In this document: positions 35,903 to 45,063 of the stretch, one piece after another
How the letters are laid out: every line of letters starts with the position of its first letter
How positions within the stretch are numbered: the stretch's first letter is position 1
Source of the DNA: Variovorax paradoxus
GTDB lineage: Bacteria > Pseudomonadota > Gammaproteobacteria > Burkholderiales > Burkholderiaceae_C
Length of the DNA stretch: 64,000 nucleotides
Assembly (NCBI RefSeq): GCF_030815975.1
Contig: NZ_JAUSXL010000002.1
Span: 868,001 to 932,000, forward strand
Direction of reading: 5' to 3'
Made by a program: the position numbers and the translations under genes
The notes under the pieces: generated by a model
The model's database searches: none
Told to the model about the DNA's origin: nothing
The model's input: the letters and a program-made list of their open reading frames with translations, nothing else

Positions 35903-37549
35903 TCATTCTTTCGGCCTCGACGACGGCTCCCAAGAATCAGGCGTGGTGGCGACCAGTTCCTTGAGGTTGGACCAGGGCTTTGCGCCTGGCACGGTGGTGC
36001 CGCCCGTGATCGCCACCTTCGCGAAGGCCACCATCCGCTCGCGCAAATACTGCCTGTCGCTCTCCGGCCAGGTCTCGATCGAATGGGGTGCGCGGGCCAC
36101 CACGATTTCGCGCGCGCCGGGAATGCGGTCGTAGGCGGCCACGGTGCCTTCCAGTGTTTCGGCGCGGTCCCACAGGCCTTTGCCGAAGAAGGCGGCCGGC
36201 CACTTGTGCATGCCCGCGAGCGGCGCCGAGTTCGGATAGAACAGGATGTGATGGTCCGCCGCCATGCCGCCAAGAAACAGGTTGCGGTCGGCCAGGTCGG
36301 GCGAGGCGGGCAGGTAGCCCGCGCCGCTCGCAAACGAAGACAGCAGGATCGCGCCCTTGATGTTCGAAAGCCCCTTGGGCGGCAGGCATTCGGGCACCGG
36401 CATGTCGTCGCTGCATGCGCCCGAAAAGTTCTTGGCCATGGCCCAGGCCGTGGACATCGAGCCGCGCGAATAGCCGCCGAGCAAAATCGGAATGCGCGTC
36501 GACTTCATGCCGCCCAGCAGCTTGCCGGCCGCCTCGCGGCCTTCGAGCACCCGGCCGTCGGGCGTGAGAAGCCGCAGGCCGTCGCCGGTGTCGAACTGCG
36601 CGAGCACGCGAAACACGTCCTCGCCCTGCTCCAGCGTGTGGGTGTCGCTGAATCCGCCCGAAATGCCCTCGCCGCGCCGGTCGTAGGCCAGCACGTCGAA
36701 GCCCGCCTGGTGGAGCGCATCGAGGTTCTCGCGCCACCAGCGCTGGCCCATGGTCTCGGTGGTGGCGTTCGGAAACCTGATGTCGACCGCCCGGCCCGTG
36801 GCCGGATCGATGCGGTAGGGTTTTTCGTCGGGGTGCTGGATCGCGGTGAGCTGCCCGCCGCCGCCCGGCGCCATGATCGCCAGCGCGCGCATCCTGCCGC
36901 CCTTGCCGTCGTCGACGCCGCGGCCTTCGATGTACCAGCCGCGCAGCTTGACCGGATCGGCCATCTTCAGGTCGATGCGCTCGAAGCTGTCGCGCGGCAC
37001 GGTGAACTCGACGATGGTGGTGCTGGCATCGGCGCGCGCAATCGCCTCCGCATAGGGCGCCTTGGCGAAGAAGGCCGGGCGGCGGATCTGCCGCAGGTCG
37101 ACGAGCCCTTCCGGATCGATCTTGCCGGAGGGATCGACCACGCCGGTGGAGCGCGTCGAACGCGCCTTGTTCGGCGGCAGCCAGCGCTGCATCTGCGCAT
37201 CGATGCGCGCAAAGCAGGCGGCATCGGCCTTGCAGGTGCGCCAGCGCTCCTTCAGGCGTGCATCGGTGAATTCTTCGACGTAGTAGTCGCTCCCGGCATA
37301 GCCCGCGGGCGGATGGTAGGCATTGACGCCGAGCGGCACGCACACGGTGCGGCCATCGGACTGCGGCAGACGGTAGCCGGGCAGCTCGTGGTTGCGGTCG
37401 ACGCCCACCCAGGCGCGGCAATCGGTGGGCGGCGGCTCCGCCCTCGTGCTTGTGGAAACGGCCGTCCCGTGGGAAGAGCAGCCGCCGATGGCCAGGGCCA
37501 CCACAAGCACCGCGCCTGCGGCGGGTCCGATGCGAGAGAACGTGCGCAT
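35903..37549 (-). CDS. Alpha/beta-hydrolase lipoprotein
   Basis: A 548-residue protein with a lipoprotein signal (LVVALAIGGCSS, acylated Cys at about residue 24), so anchored in the envelope. The catalytic part starts near residue 200, with the oxyanion-region LAIMAPGGGGQLTA and the nucleophile elbow GGYSRGS (GxSxG). VARAPHSIETWP near the C-terminus supplies a likely His. The N-terminal 150 residues contain paired cysteines. A strong AAGGAGAC ribosome site precedes the ATG at 37549. Esterase or peptidase activity is possible; the substrate is unknown. Confidence 0.82.
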   Translation of the reverse strand: MRTFSRIGPAAGAVLVVALAIGGCSSHGTAVSTSTRAEPPPTDCRAWVGVDRNHELPGYRLPQSDGRTVCVPLGVNAYHPPAGYAGSDYYVEEFTDARLKERWRTCKADAACFARIDAQMQRWLPPNKARSTRSTGVVDPSGKIDPEGLVDLRQIRRPAFFAKAPYAEAIARADASTTIVEFTVPRDSFERIDLKMADPVKLRGWYIEGRGVDDGKGGRMRALAIMAPGGGGQLTAIQHPDEKPYRIDPATGRAVDIRFPNATTETMGQRWWRENLDALHQAGFDVLAYDRRGEGISGGFSDTHTLEQGEDVFRVLAQFDTGDGLRLLTPDGRVLEGREAAGKLLGGMKSTRIPILLGGYSRGSMSTAWAMAKNFSGACSDDMPVPECLPPKGLSNIKGAILLSSFASGAGYLPASPDLADRNLFLGGMAADHHILFYPNSAPLAGMHKWPAAFFGKGLWDRAETLEGTVAAYDRIPGAREIVVARAPHSIETWPESDRQYLRERMVAFAKVAITGGTTVPGAKPWSNLKELVATTPDSWEPSSRPKE

Positions 37550-37592
37550 GTTCTTGTCTCCTTCTTTTTTGATCCACGCGATGCGCGGCCCA

Positions 37593-38852
37593 CTATAAGA
37601 GCATGAAGGCCGCGGCGGCCACGAGCGTGGGGCCGAGCGCACCCAGCAGCAGCCCGCCGGCGCCGATGGTCTCGTCGGAGAAGCCGCGCTTGAGCAGCGC
37701 GACGCCCGCGGGATTGGGCGCGTTGGCAATCACCGTCAGGCCGCCGCCGGCCACCGCGCCGGCCACGAGCATGTATTTCGATTCGTCCGAAATGTTCGAG
37801 ATCAGCGAGCCCAGGTAGGTGAGCGCCGCGTTGTCGGTGATGGCCGTGAGGCCCAGCGCGCCGAAGAACAAGGCCAGCGGCTGCAGGCTGGAGACGACCG
37901 ACTCCAGCCACCACTGCTGCATGCCGCCAAGCACCACCAGCCCGGCCAGGAAGAAGCCGACGAGCAGCGCCTCCTTGATGATCAGCGGGCTCTGGTGGCG
38001 CTCATAGGCCTGCGTGAATCCGAGGAACATCAGGAAGAGCCCGAGGAACGCCACCGGGTGGTGCGCGAACAGCACGATGCCGGCCAGCAGCACCAGGTGC
38101 GCCACGGCCACGGCGGGCGGCACGGGCGCTTCGGCGAGCGCCGCGTCCCCGGCCGATGCGGCGGGCAGGTGCCTGCGCAGCACGAAGGCGGCCACGGTGG
38201 CGTTGACGAGCACGGCGATGGCGGCCTTCCAGCCGAAGGTGGCGAGCATGAAGGTGCTGTCCCATTGCCAGGTCGAGGCCACCATCAGCACCGGCGGCGC
38301 GGCGTACGACGTGAGCGTGCCGCCGATCGATACGTTGACGAACAGCACGCCCAGCGCGAGGTACTTCACCGCTTCGGGCACCTGCGGCCTGAAGATCTGC
38401 GGCGCGAGCATGAGCGCCGCAATGGTCATGGCCGCGGGCTCGGTGACGAGCGAGCCCAAGAGCGGAACGGCCGCCAGCCCGAGCCATGCTGCCGCGACAG
38501 GCGTGGGCAGCGGCAGCACCCGCGCCACGAGGCTCACGCCCGACATGACGGTGCGCAGCACGGGCCGCGAGGCGGCCACCACCATCACGACGAAGACGAA
38601 CAGCGGCTCGGTGTAGTTGCGCGACTCCGCATAGCCGAGCGCCGGCCCGCCCCCGACGACCAGGGCCATTGCAAGCACGAGCACGATGGCCCAGAAGCCG
38701 AACACGACTTCCACCTCGCCCAGCAGGTGGAACAGGCCGGCGTGCCGGGGAAAGCGGTGCGACAGCCGCTCGAACTGCTTGACGGCAAAGGTGTGGACAA
38801 GCGCCACGGCGAAGATCGCTGCGGCAAGGTACTGGATGGTGGGCTCTTGCAT
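37593..38852 (-). CDS. Putative Na+/H+ antiporter
   Basis: A 419-residue inner-membrane protein with about eleven hydrophobic segments. It matches the putative Na+/H+ antiporter family related to NhaD/ArsB-type carriers (Na_H_antiport_2 type). Segments include VTEPAAMTIAALMLAPQIF, NVSIGGTLTSYAAPPVLMVA, LTAITDNAALTYLGSLISN and VIANAPNPAGVALLKRGF, with polar residues within helices as expected of ion carriers. It would exchange cations across the inner membrane. It is 43 bases upstream of the hydrolase lipoprotein gene on the same strand. Confidence 0.85.
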   Translation of the reverse strand: MQEPTIQYLAAAIFAVALVHTFAVKQFERLSHRFPRHAGLFHLLGEVEVVFGFWAIVLVLAMALVVGGGPALGYAESRNYTEPLFVFVVMVVAASRPVLRTVMSGVSLVARVLPLPTPVAAAWLGLAAVPLLGSLVTEPAAMTIAALMLAPQIFRPQVPEAVKYLALGVLFVNVSIGGTLTSYAAPPVLMVASTWQWDSTFMLATFGWKAAIAVLVNATVAAFVLRRHLPAASAGDAALAEAPVPPAVAVAHLVLLAGIVLFAHHPVAFLGLFLMFLGFTQAYERHQSPLIIKEALLVGFFLAGLVVLGGMQQWWLESVVSSLQPLALFFGALGLTAITDNAALTYLGSLISNISDESKYMLVAGAVAGGGLTVIANAPNPAGVALLKRGFSDETIGAGGLLLGALGPTLVAAAAFMLL

Positions 38853-38967
38853 GGGAGGGATGGCGTGGCTGATCCGCGTGGCGGCCCGACCATCGCATGA
38901 ACCTGCGGTGCCGCAAAGAAAAACACAAGCGGCCTCGCACCCGGCCCCAGTTTAACGGGGCCGCCAG

Positions 38968-40296
38968 CTAAGGCCGCTGCAGCCGCTGCAGCAGCTCCAC
39001 GCTCGGATAGCCGTCCGCTGGCAGGCCGACGCTGCGCTGGTAGCGGCGCAGCCCTTCGCGCGTGGCCGGACCCATGACGCCGTCGGCCGCGCCGGTGGCA
39101 AAGCCGCGCTGGCTGAGCGCAGTCTGCAGCTCGACCATCTGGCTGCGCGAGAGCGCCGCCAGGCTTCTCGGCCATGGCGCCTGCACGTCGGGGCCGCCGC
39201 CGAGGCACTGCGCGAGCAGGCCCACGGCGAGCGCGTAGTTGGTCGAGTTGTTGTAGCGCAGCACGGCGCGAAAGTTCGGCCCGACAAGGAAGGCCGGCCC
39301 CTGCGCGCCCGCCGGCAGCAGCACCGCGCCATCGGCGAACTCCGGCAGCGGCCGATCGTCTATGGCTCTGAGCCCCTCGGCCGCCCATTGCGCGCTCGGC
39401 TGCCGCACGGCCATGTCGGCGCGGCCGTAGTCGAAGCCCGCCGGCAGCCTGACCTCCACGCCCCAGGGCATGCCGGCCTGCCAGCCCGAGCGCGAGAGAA
39501 AGTTCGCCGTCGAGGCCACCACATCGGGCATGCTGCCCCAGATGTCGCGCCGTCCGTCGCCGTCGGCATCCACCGCGTAGGCCAGAAAGTTCGACGGCAG
39601 GAACTGGGTCTGGCCCATGGCGCCCGCCCAGGAGCCGATCATGCGGTCGCGCGCGATGTCGCCGCTGTCGAGGATCTTCAGCGCGGCCAGCAGTTCGCGG
39701 CGCGCCCAGTCTTCGCGCCGGCCCTCGAAGCCGAGCGTCGCGAGCGCATCGATGACCGGGGTGCTGCCGTAGTTGCCGCCGTAGTTGCTTTCCATGCCCC
39801 AGATGGCGACCACGATGGTGCCCGGCACGCCGTAGCGCGCGGCGGCCGCATCGGCTTCGGCGCGCACCTGCAGCAGCTTGTCCTGGCCGGTTGCAATGCG
39901 CTGGGGCGAGACGGTGTTGTCGAGGTAGTCCCAGGCGGTGCGCGTGAACTCGGGCTGGGCACGGTCCAGTTCGATCACCCGCGGGAGAAACTGCACCTGG
40001 TCGAAGGCGCTTCGCAAGGTGGCCTCGCTGATGCCGGATGCGCGTGCGGTGGCGCGGAAGTCGGCAACCCACTTGGCGAAGCGCTGCTGTTCGAGCGCGG
40101 CGGCGTCCGGGCCCGCGGGCGTGGTGGGCGCGGGCGTGAGCGTGGTTGCGGGCCGCGCACCCGCTGTCGAGCCGGGCGACTGCGTTGTCGATCCCGATGG
40201 CGCGGAAGCGCAGCTTGCGACAAGCGCCGCGATGGCCGCAGCCGCGATGGCGCGCCGGGTGGACTGCAGGAATGAGGTGCTGCTGGCTTGATGCAT
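38968..40296 (-). CDS. Lytic murein transglycosylase, MltB family
   Basis: A 442-residue lipoprotein (lipobox LVASC, Cys at about 29) that cleaves peptidoglycan glycan strands in the periplasm. The catalytic glutamate is in IWGMESNYGGNYGS, followed by GSWAGAMGQTQFLPSNFLAY and DADGDGRRDIWGS, typical of the SLT_2 (MltB) domain. The C-terminal 60 residues (LQTALSQRGFATGAADGVMG) form a peptidoglycan-binding domain. The start is the ATG at 40296; longer frames upstream have no support. It stands alone and is divergent from the copper-storage gene. Confidence 0.93.
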   Translation of the reverse strand: MHQASSTSFLQSTRRAIAAAAIAALVASCASAPSGSTTQSPGSTAGARPATTLTPAPTTPAGPDAAALEQQRFAKWVADFRATARASGISEATLRSAFDQVQFLPRVIELDRAQPEFTRTAWDYLDNTVSPQRIATGQDKLLQVRAEADAAAARYGVPGTIVVAIWGMESNYGGNYGSTPVIDALATLGFEGRREDWARRELLAALKILDSGDIARDRMIGSWAGAMGQTQFLPSNFLAYAVDADGDGRRDIWGSMPDVVASTANFLSRSGWQAGMPWGVEVRLPAGFDYGRADMAVRQPSAQWAAEGLRAIDDRPLPEFADGAVLLPAGAQGPAFLVGPNFRAVLRYNNSTNYALAVGLLAQCLGGGPDVQAPWPRSLAALSRSQMVELQTALSQRGFATGAADGVMGPATREGLRRYQRSVGLPADGYPSVELLQRLQRP

Positions 40297-40441
40297 TTTT
40301 GGATTTTCACCCGTGCTGCACGGCGGCAAGCCGTTCTCACGCGCCAACGCGCCCCTTTCCTACACCTGCGATGGGCCGGCCAGCGAGCATGAACCACCAG
40401 CAGCGGCCCTTCGCGGCTCGAAGAATCTCAAGGGGACAGCC

Positions 40442-40771
40442 ATGCCACACCAAACCTACGCCGCATGCATCGAGGCATGCAACGGCTGCGCCACCGCGTG
40501 CAACCACTGCGCCGCGGCCTGCCTGAAGGAGCCCGACGTCCAGATGATGGCCAGGTGCATCGCGCTCGACATGGATTGCGCGGCCGCCTGCCAGTTTGCC
40601 GCGGCCGCCATGGCGCGCGGCAGCGAACATGCCAAAGCCATCTGCGCGCTGTGCGCCGGCATCTGCGAAGCCTGCGGCGAGGAATGCGCCAAACACAAGC
40701 ACGACCACTGCCAGGCCTGCGCCAAGGCATGCCGGGACTGCGCGGCCGCATGCCGCGCCATGGCGCGCTGA
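40442..40771 (+). CDS. Cytosolic four-helix-bundle copper-storage protein (Csp3-like)
   Basis: A 109-residue protein with 19 cysteines spaced to line the core of a four-helix bundle (CIEACNGCATACNHCAAAC, later CALCAGICEACGEEC and CQACAKACRDCAAACR). This is the pattern of Csp proteins, which bind many Cu(I) ions. There is no signal peptide, so it should be cytosolic like Csp3. AAGGGGACA precedes the ATG at 40442. No copper regulator or ATPase gene is adjacent in the window. Confidence 0.92.
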   Translation: MPHQTYAACIEACNGCATACNHCAAACLKEPDVQMMARCIALDMDCAAACQFAAAAMARGSEHAKAICALCAGICEACGEECAKHKHDHCQACAKACRDCAAACRAMAR

Positions 40772-40798
40772 ACTGCTGCGGCACGGCGAGCGTCCCGG

Positions 40799-41728
40799 CT
40801 ATGCCTTGCCGGATGCCGCCTGCTGCGTGAATGAAAGCGCCAGGAAGTCGACGAAGGCCCGCACGCGCGCGGCCAGCTGGTGCCGCTGCGGATACACCGC
40901 GTAGATGTCCGCATCGGGCGTGAAGTACTGCGGCAGCACCTGCACCAGGCGGCCGTTGCGCAGGTAGCGGTTGATGTCCCACTCGGCCCGCATCAGGATG
41001 CCGTGGCCTTCGAGCGCCCAGTTCACGGCGATCTCGCCGTCGTTGGTCGCGAGGCTGCCGCGCGTCTTGATGGACTCGGTGCGCGCATGGCGGCCTCGTC
41101 CGCTCGTCAGGCGCCAAACGCCGTAGGCCTCCTCGCCCTGGCGGATGCCGATGCAGTTGTGCCTGGCCAGGTCGTTCGGAACCTTGGGCGTGCCGCGCGC
41201 TGCCAGGTAGGCGGGCGATGCGCACAGCAGCCGGCGGTTGGACGCGATGTGCCTCGCGACCACCCGGCTGTCCGGCGGCGCGCCAAAGCGCACGCAGACA
41301 TCGAACAGGTCTTCGCTCGGCGCCGGCGGATTGACCGACAGCTGCAGCTGCACCTCCACGGCCGGATGCTTGCGCACGAAGCGCGAGATCAGCGGCGCCA
41401 CATGGCTGCGCCCGAAGCCCAGCGTGGCATTCACGCGCAGCAGGCCGCGGGGCGTTGCGCGGGACACGCCCAGCAGTTCCTCCATGCCGTCGATCTCGCC
41501 GAGGATCCGGCGTGCATGCTCCAGGTAGAGCTCGCCCTCGGGCGTGAGGCTCATGCGGCGCGTCGAGCGGTTGACCAGCAGCACGCCGGCGCGCGATTCC
41601 ATCAGCGCCAGGTGCTTGCTGACCGCGGGTGTGGTGATGCCCAGCTCCCGCGCGGCTGCGCTCAGGCTGCCGGCGCTGGCCAGGGTGGAGAAAAAGCCGA
41701 GATCGGCCGGAAGGATGGCGCTGCTCAT
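40799..41728 (-). CDS. LysR-family regulator, DmlR-like
   Basis: A 309-residue regulator. The DNA-binding region has FFSTLASAGSLSAAARELGI then TTPAVSKHLALMESRAGV and VNRSTRRMSLTPEGELYLEH, close to the DmlR/CrgA-like group. Divergent from the tartrate dehydrogenase gene across 111 bases, so it probably regulates that gene and the Bug receptor behind it. A T-N11-A-like element, TTGAATCCAGGTTAA, lies at 41742-41756 between them. Confidence 0.92.
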   Translation of the reverse strand: MSSAILPADLGFFSTLASAGSLSAAARELGITTPAVSKHLALMESRAGVLLVNRSTRRMSLTPEGELYLEHARRILGEIDGMEELLGVSRATPRGLLRVNATLGFGRSHVAPLISRFVRKHPAVEVQLQLSVNPPAPSEDLFDVCVRFGAPPDSRVVARHIASNRRLLCASPAYLAARGTPKVPNDLARHNCIGIRQGEEAYGVWRLTSGRGRHARTESIKTRGSLATNDGEIAVNWALEGHGILMRAEWDINRYLRNGRLVQVLPQYFTPDADIYAVYPQRHQLAARVRAFVDFLALSFTQQAASGKA

Positions 41729-41741
41729 CGTGGCCTCACTG

Positions 41742-41756
41742 TTGAATCCAGGTTAA
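41742..41756. promoter_or_regulatory. LysR-type T-N11-A element upstream of tartrate dehydrogenase
   Basis: TTGAATCCAGGTTAA fits the loose LysR box (T-N11-A with partial dyad) and lies in the divergent intergenic region, 13 bases from the regulator start. The motif is short and common, so support is weak. Confidence 0.25.
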
Positions 41757-41839
41757 CGATGGCTTCACTTTAGCGCCGATTCCGCAGGCTCCTGATTCTT
41801 ACAGTGGGCACTTCTTCCCAACCTTTCGCGGACATCGCC

Positions 41840-42904
41840 ATGAAGACGTACAAGATCGCAACCATCCCCGGAGACGGCATCGGCAAGGAAGTCGTGCCCG
41901 CGGGCCAGCAAGTGCTGGAAGCGCTGGCTTCGGCCAGCAGCAGCTTCAGTTTCGAGTTCGAGAATTTCGGCTGGGGCGGCGACTGGTTCCGCGCGCACGG
42001 CGTCATGATGCCGGACGACGGCCTCGACGCGCTGCGCGGCAAGGACGCGATCCTGTTCGGCTCGGCCGGCGATCCGCACATTCCCGACCACATCACGCTA
42101 TGGGGCCTGCGCCTGAAGATCTGCCAGGGCTTCGACCAGTACGCCAACGTGCGCCCGACACGCATCCTGCCCGGCATCGACGGCCCGCTCAAGCGCTGCG
42201 GCCCGGACGACCTCAACTGGGTCATCGTGCGCGAGAACTCCGAAGGCGAGTACGCCGGCGTCGGCGGCCGCGTGCACCAGGGCCACCCGATCGAAGCCGC
42301 GACCGACGTGTCGATGATGACCCGCGCGGGCGTCGAACGCATCATGCGCTTCGCCTTCAGGCTGGCGCAGTCGCGGCCGCGCAGGCTGCTTACCGTGGTC
42401 ACCAAGAGCAACGCGCAGCGCCATGCGATGGTGATGTGGGACGAAATCGCGCTGCAGATCTCCAAGGAATTCCCCGACGTGACCTGGGACAAGGAGCTGG
42501 TCGACGCCTGCACTGCGCGCATGGTCAACCGGCCGGCCTCGCTCGACACCATCGTCGCGACCAACCTGCATGCCGACATCCTCAGCGACCTGGCCGCCGC
42601 ACTCGCGGGCAGCCTGGGCATCGCACCCACCGGCAACATCGATCCCGAGCGGCGCTACCCGTCGATGTTCGAACCGATCCACGGCTCCGCCTTCGACATC
42701 ATGGGCAAGGGCCTGGCCAATCCGGTCGGCACCTTCTGGTCGGTCGTGATGATGCTGGAACACCTCGGCGAAGCCGAGGCCGCCAGGCGCGTCATGCAGG
42801 CGGTCGAAGCCGTGACGGCCGACCCCGCGCTGCACACACGCGATCTCGGCGGCACGGCCACCACGGCGCAAGTCACGCAGGCCGTGTGCGCGCGGCTCGC
42901 ATAG
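41840..42904 (+). CDS. Tartrate dehydrogenase/D-malate dehydrogenase family
   Basis: A 354-residue NAD+- and metal-dependent beta-decarboxylating dehydrogenase. Motifs are IATIPGDGIGKEVVPAGQQV, VIVRENSEGEYAGVGGRVHQ, TKSNAQRHAMVMWDE (catalytic Lys), a DILSDLAAAL metal-binding Asp segment and FEPIHGSAFDI. The family oxidises tartrate, D-malate or isopropylmalate; GWGGDWFRAHGVMMPDDGLD is typical of the tartrate/D-malate branch. It is followed by a Bug receptor (66 bases), suggesting uptake and use of a hydroxydicarboxylate. Confidence 0.92.
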   Translation: MKTYKIATIPGDGIGKEVVPAGQQVLEALASASSSFSFEFENFGWGGDWFRAHGVMMPDDGLDALRGKDAILFGSAGDPHIPDHITLWGLRLKICQGFDQYANVRPTRILPGIDGPLKRCGPDDLNWVIVRENSEGEYAGVGGRVHQGHPIEAATDVSMMTRAGVERIMRFAFRLAQSRPRRLLTVVTKSNAQRHAMVMWDEIALQISKEFPDVTWDKELVDACTARMVNRPASLDTIVATNLHADILSDLAAALAGSLGIAPTGNIDPERRYPSMFEPIHGSAFDIMGKGLANPVGTFWSVVMMLEHLGEAEAARRVMQAVEAVTADPALHTRDLGGTATTAQVTQAVCARLA

Positions 42905-42969
42905 AGAGCATCCCTTTCATACCGCAACCGCAAGAAGAACGGCGCAGACCGTCAGCCTGGAGACAAGAC

Positions 42970-43971
42970 ATGATGTTGAAGCAACGATTCGCCATCGGGC
43001 GCCGCGCCCTCACGGGAACCACCCTGGCGGCCCTCGGCCTTGCCATCGCGCCCTGGGCCGCCGCCCAGGAGCCGTGGCCGGCCAAGCCGATCAGCCTGAT
43101 CGTGCCCTTCCCTTCCGGCGGCACCACCGACGTGCTGGCCCGCGCGCTCGCCGATGCGCTCTCCAAGAGCCTGGGCCAGCCGGTGATCGTCGAAAGCAAG
43201 CCGGGCGCCGGCGCCACGCTGGGCGCCGACTATGTCGCGAAGGCCAGGCCCGATGGCTACACGCTGCTGATGGGCGCGGTGCACCACACCATCGCCACCA
43301 GCGTCTACAAGAAACTGCCCTACGACTTCCAGAAAGACTTCGCGCCCATCACCACGGTGGCGATGGTGCCGAACGTGCTCGTGGTCAATGCTGTGCTCAC
43401 GCCGGCCAAGTCGGTCGCCGAGCTGGTCGCGCTCGCCAAGTCGTCGTCCAAGGAACTGGCCTACGGCTCCAACGGCAACGGCACCGCGCAGCACCTGATC
43501 GGCACCCAATTCCAGGCCAGCACCGGCGTCAAGCTGCTGCACGTGCCGTACAAGGGCAGCGGTCCGCTCACCACCGACCTGCTGGGCGGGCAGGTGGACA
43601 TGTCCTTCGACACCATCACGCCCGTGTTGCAGCACATCAAGGGCGGAAAGCTGCGCGCGCTGGCCGTCACCACCGCGAAGCGCTCCGCCGTGCTGCCCGA
43701 GGTGCCGACACTCGAGGAGGCCGGGCTCAAGGGCTTCGACATCGGAACCTGGTTCGGCGTGCTGGCGCCGGCGGGAACGCCGAAGGACATCACCTCGAAG
43801 CTCCACACCGAGATGACGAGGATCATCAGGTCGCCGGAGTTCGCCGAGCGGATGCGCGCGATCGGCGCCGACCCCATCGGCGACAGCTCCGCCGAGATGG
43901 CGGCCCGCATCCGCGAGGAGACGGCGAAGTTCGCGAGGCTGGTCAAGGAAGGCAAGGTCGCGGTCGAGTAG
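42970..43971 (+). CDS. Bug-family (TctC) periplasmic solute receptor
   Basis: A 333-residue periplasmic receptor with an N-terminal signal (TLAALGLAIAPWAAAQ). Bug signatures are WPAKPISLIVPFPSGGTTDV, KPGAGATLGADYVAKA, HVPYKGSGPLTTDLLGGQVD and FDTITPVLQHIKGGKLRALA. These receptors bind carboxylates and serve TctAB-type carriers or sensory systems; no tctA or tctB gene is nearby, as is common in Burkholderiales. Co-transcribed with the tartrate dehydrogenase. ATGATG start; either codon may be used. Confidence 0.92.
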   Translation: MMLKQRFAIGRRALTGTTLAALGLAIAPWAAAQEPWPAKPISLIVPFPSGGTTDVLARALADALSKSLGQPVIVESKPGAGATLGADYVAKARPDGYTLLMGAVHHTIATSVYKKLPYDFQKDFAPITTVAMVPNVLVVNAVLTPAKSVAELVALAKSSSKELAYGSNGNGTAQHLIGTQFQASTGVKLLHVPYKGSGPLTTDLLGGQVDMSFDTITPVLQHIKGGKLRALAVTTAKRSAVLPEVPTLEEAGLKGFDIGTWFGVLAPAGTPKDITSKLHTEMTRIIRSPEFAERMRAIGADPIGDSSAEMAARIREETAKFARLVKEGKVAVE

Positions 43972-44017
43972 GCGCGGCCCCGTCGATGCGGCGGCAGCAG
44001 AACGGACCATGGCTGGC

Positions 44018-44953
44018 TTATCGCTTCCTGTGCAACAGCTCCAGGAAATGTTTTGCGGGAAGGCTCAGCGGCCGGTCGCTGCGAACAATGCTGCCGTAGG
44101 TGGAGAGCTTGTGCCGGATCGAGTACTGCACGATGCTCAGCACCCCGTGCTCGGCGTCGCGCTGCGCGACCGTTGCCGGAATCACGCCGACCATCCGCGA
44201 CTTGCGGATCAGGTTGATGGTCGTGAGTATCGAGCCGGTTTCGATCAGGCCGGGCGGCATCACCGCGTGGTGAACCTGGAACTCGCGTTCGATCACGTCG
44301 CGCATGGGGCTGTGCGCAGGCTGCAGGATCCATGTGTATTCCAGCAGGTCGGCAAAGGCCACGCGTGACTGCCCGGCCAGCGGATGGTCGTTGCCGACGA
44401 CCACCGCCAAGGACTCGTCGCCAATGGCGCTGAAGGTGCAGGCCGCCGCCTGGGGGCCGACGGGGCGTCCCACCACCACCTCGAGCACGCCTTCGTGCAG
44501 TTGGGCGAGCAGCTTGTCGCTGGTGTCCACCGCAATCTCGATGGCCAGCAAGGGATGCGCTGCCTTGAGCTCGGTGAGCGCATCGGTCAGCCGGCCGGGC
44601 GAGGCCGCCATGATGCTGCCGAGCGAGAACTTGCCCACGCTGCCGAGCTGGAACTCGTGCAGCTCGCGGTTGAGCGCCTCCATGCTGCCGCGGATACCCC
44701 TGAAGTAACCCATCACGCGCTCGCCCGCGGCATTGAGCTGCAGTCCGCGGCCGACGCGCTCGAACATCGGCTGGCCCAGCGCGCTCTCGAGCTCATGGAG
44801 CATCTTGGTGGCGGCCGGCTGCGTCAGGCCGAGCTGGTCGGCCGCGGCGCGCAGGGTGCGCCGTTCTTCCACCGCCAGCATCAGCGCCACCTGCCTCATG
44901 CGAACGCGGTTGAGCAGCTGCGGGGTCGAATCCTGCCTGTCGATGGAGCCCAC
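44018..44953 (-). CDS. LysR-family regulator, GbpR-like
   Basis: A 311-residue regulator with the N-terminal segment LLNRVRMRQVALMLAVEERR, TLRAAADQLGLTQPAATKML and a type-2 effector domain. The start is GTG at 44953; an ATG at 44899 would remove conserved residues. It belongs to the same LysR branch as the frameshifted regulator at 26427 and is divergent from the sugar-acid cluster. A perfect TTGATCGATCAA palindrome lies between them. Confidence 0.9.
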   Translation of the reverse strand: MGSIDRQDSTPQLLNRVRMRQVALMLAVEERRTLRAAADQLGLTQPAATKMLHELESALGQPMFERVGRGLQLNAAGERVMGYFRGIRGSMEALNRELHEFQLGSVGKFSLGSIMAASPGRLTDALTELKAAHPLLAIEIAVDTSDKLLAQLHEGVLEVVVGRPVGPQAAACTFSAIGDESLAVVVGNDHPLAGQSRVAFADLLEYTWILQPAHSPMRDVIEREFQVHHAVMPPGLIETGSILTTINLIRKSRMVGVIPATVAQRDAEHGVLSIVQYSIRHKLSTYGSIVRSDRPLSLPAKHFLELLHRKR

Positions 44954-44972
44954 GATTGATTACCTCAGGATA

Positions 44973-44984
44973 TTGATCGATCAA
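44973..44984. promoter_or_regulatory. Palindromic operator candidate TTGATCGATCAA
   Basis: A perfect 12-bp palindrome in the divergent region between the LysR gene and the sugar-acid cluster. It has the same TTGAT/ATCAA half-sites as the elements at 26328 and 28206-28259, with a two-base rather than zero-base spacer. Likely LysR site; inferred. Confidence 0.5.
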
Positions 44985-45063
44985 GTTCTTTCAGTTTACG
45001 GGAATCAATCGCCTGCCTACGATCGGCGCCAACGATTCCTCGAAACAGACCGGAGACAAGCAG

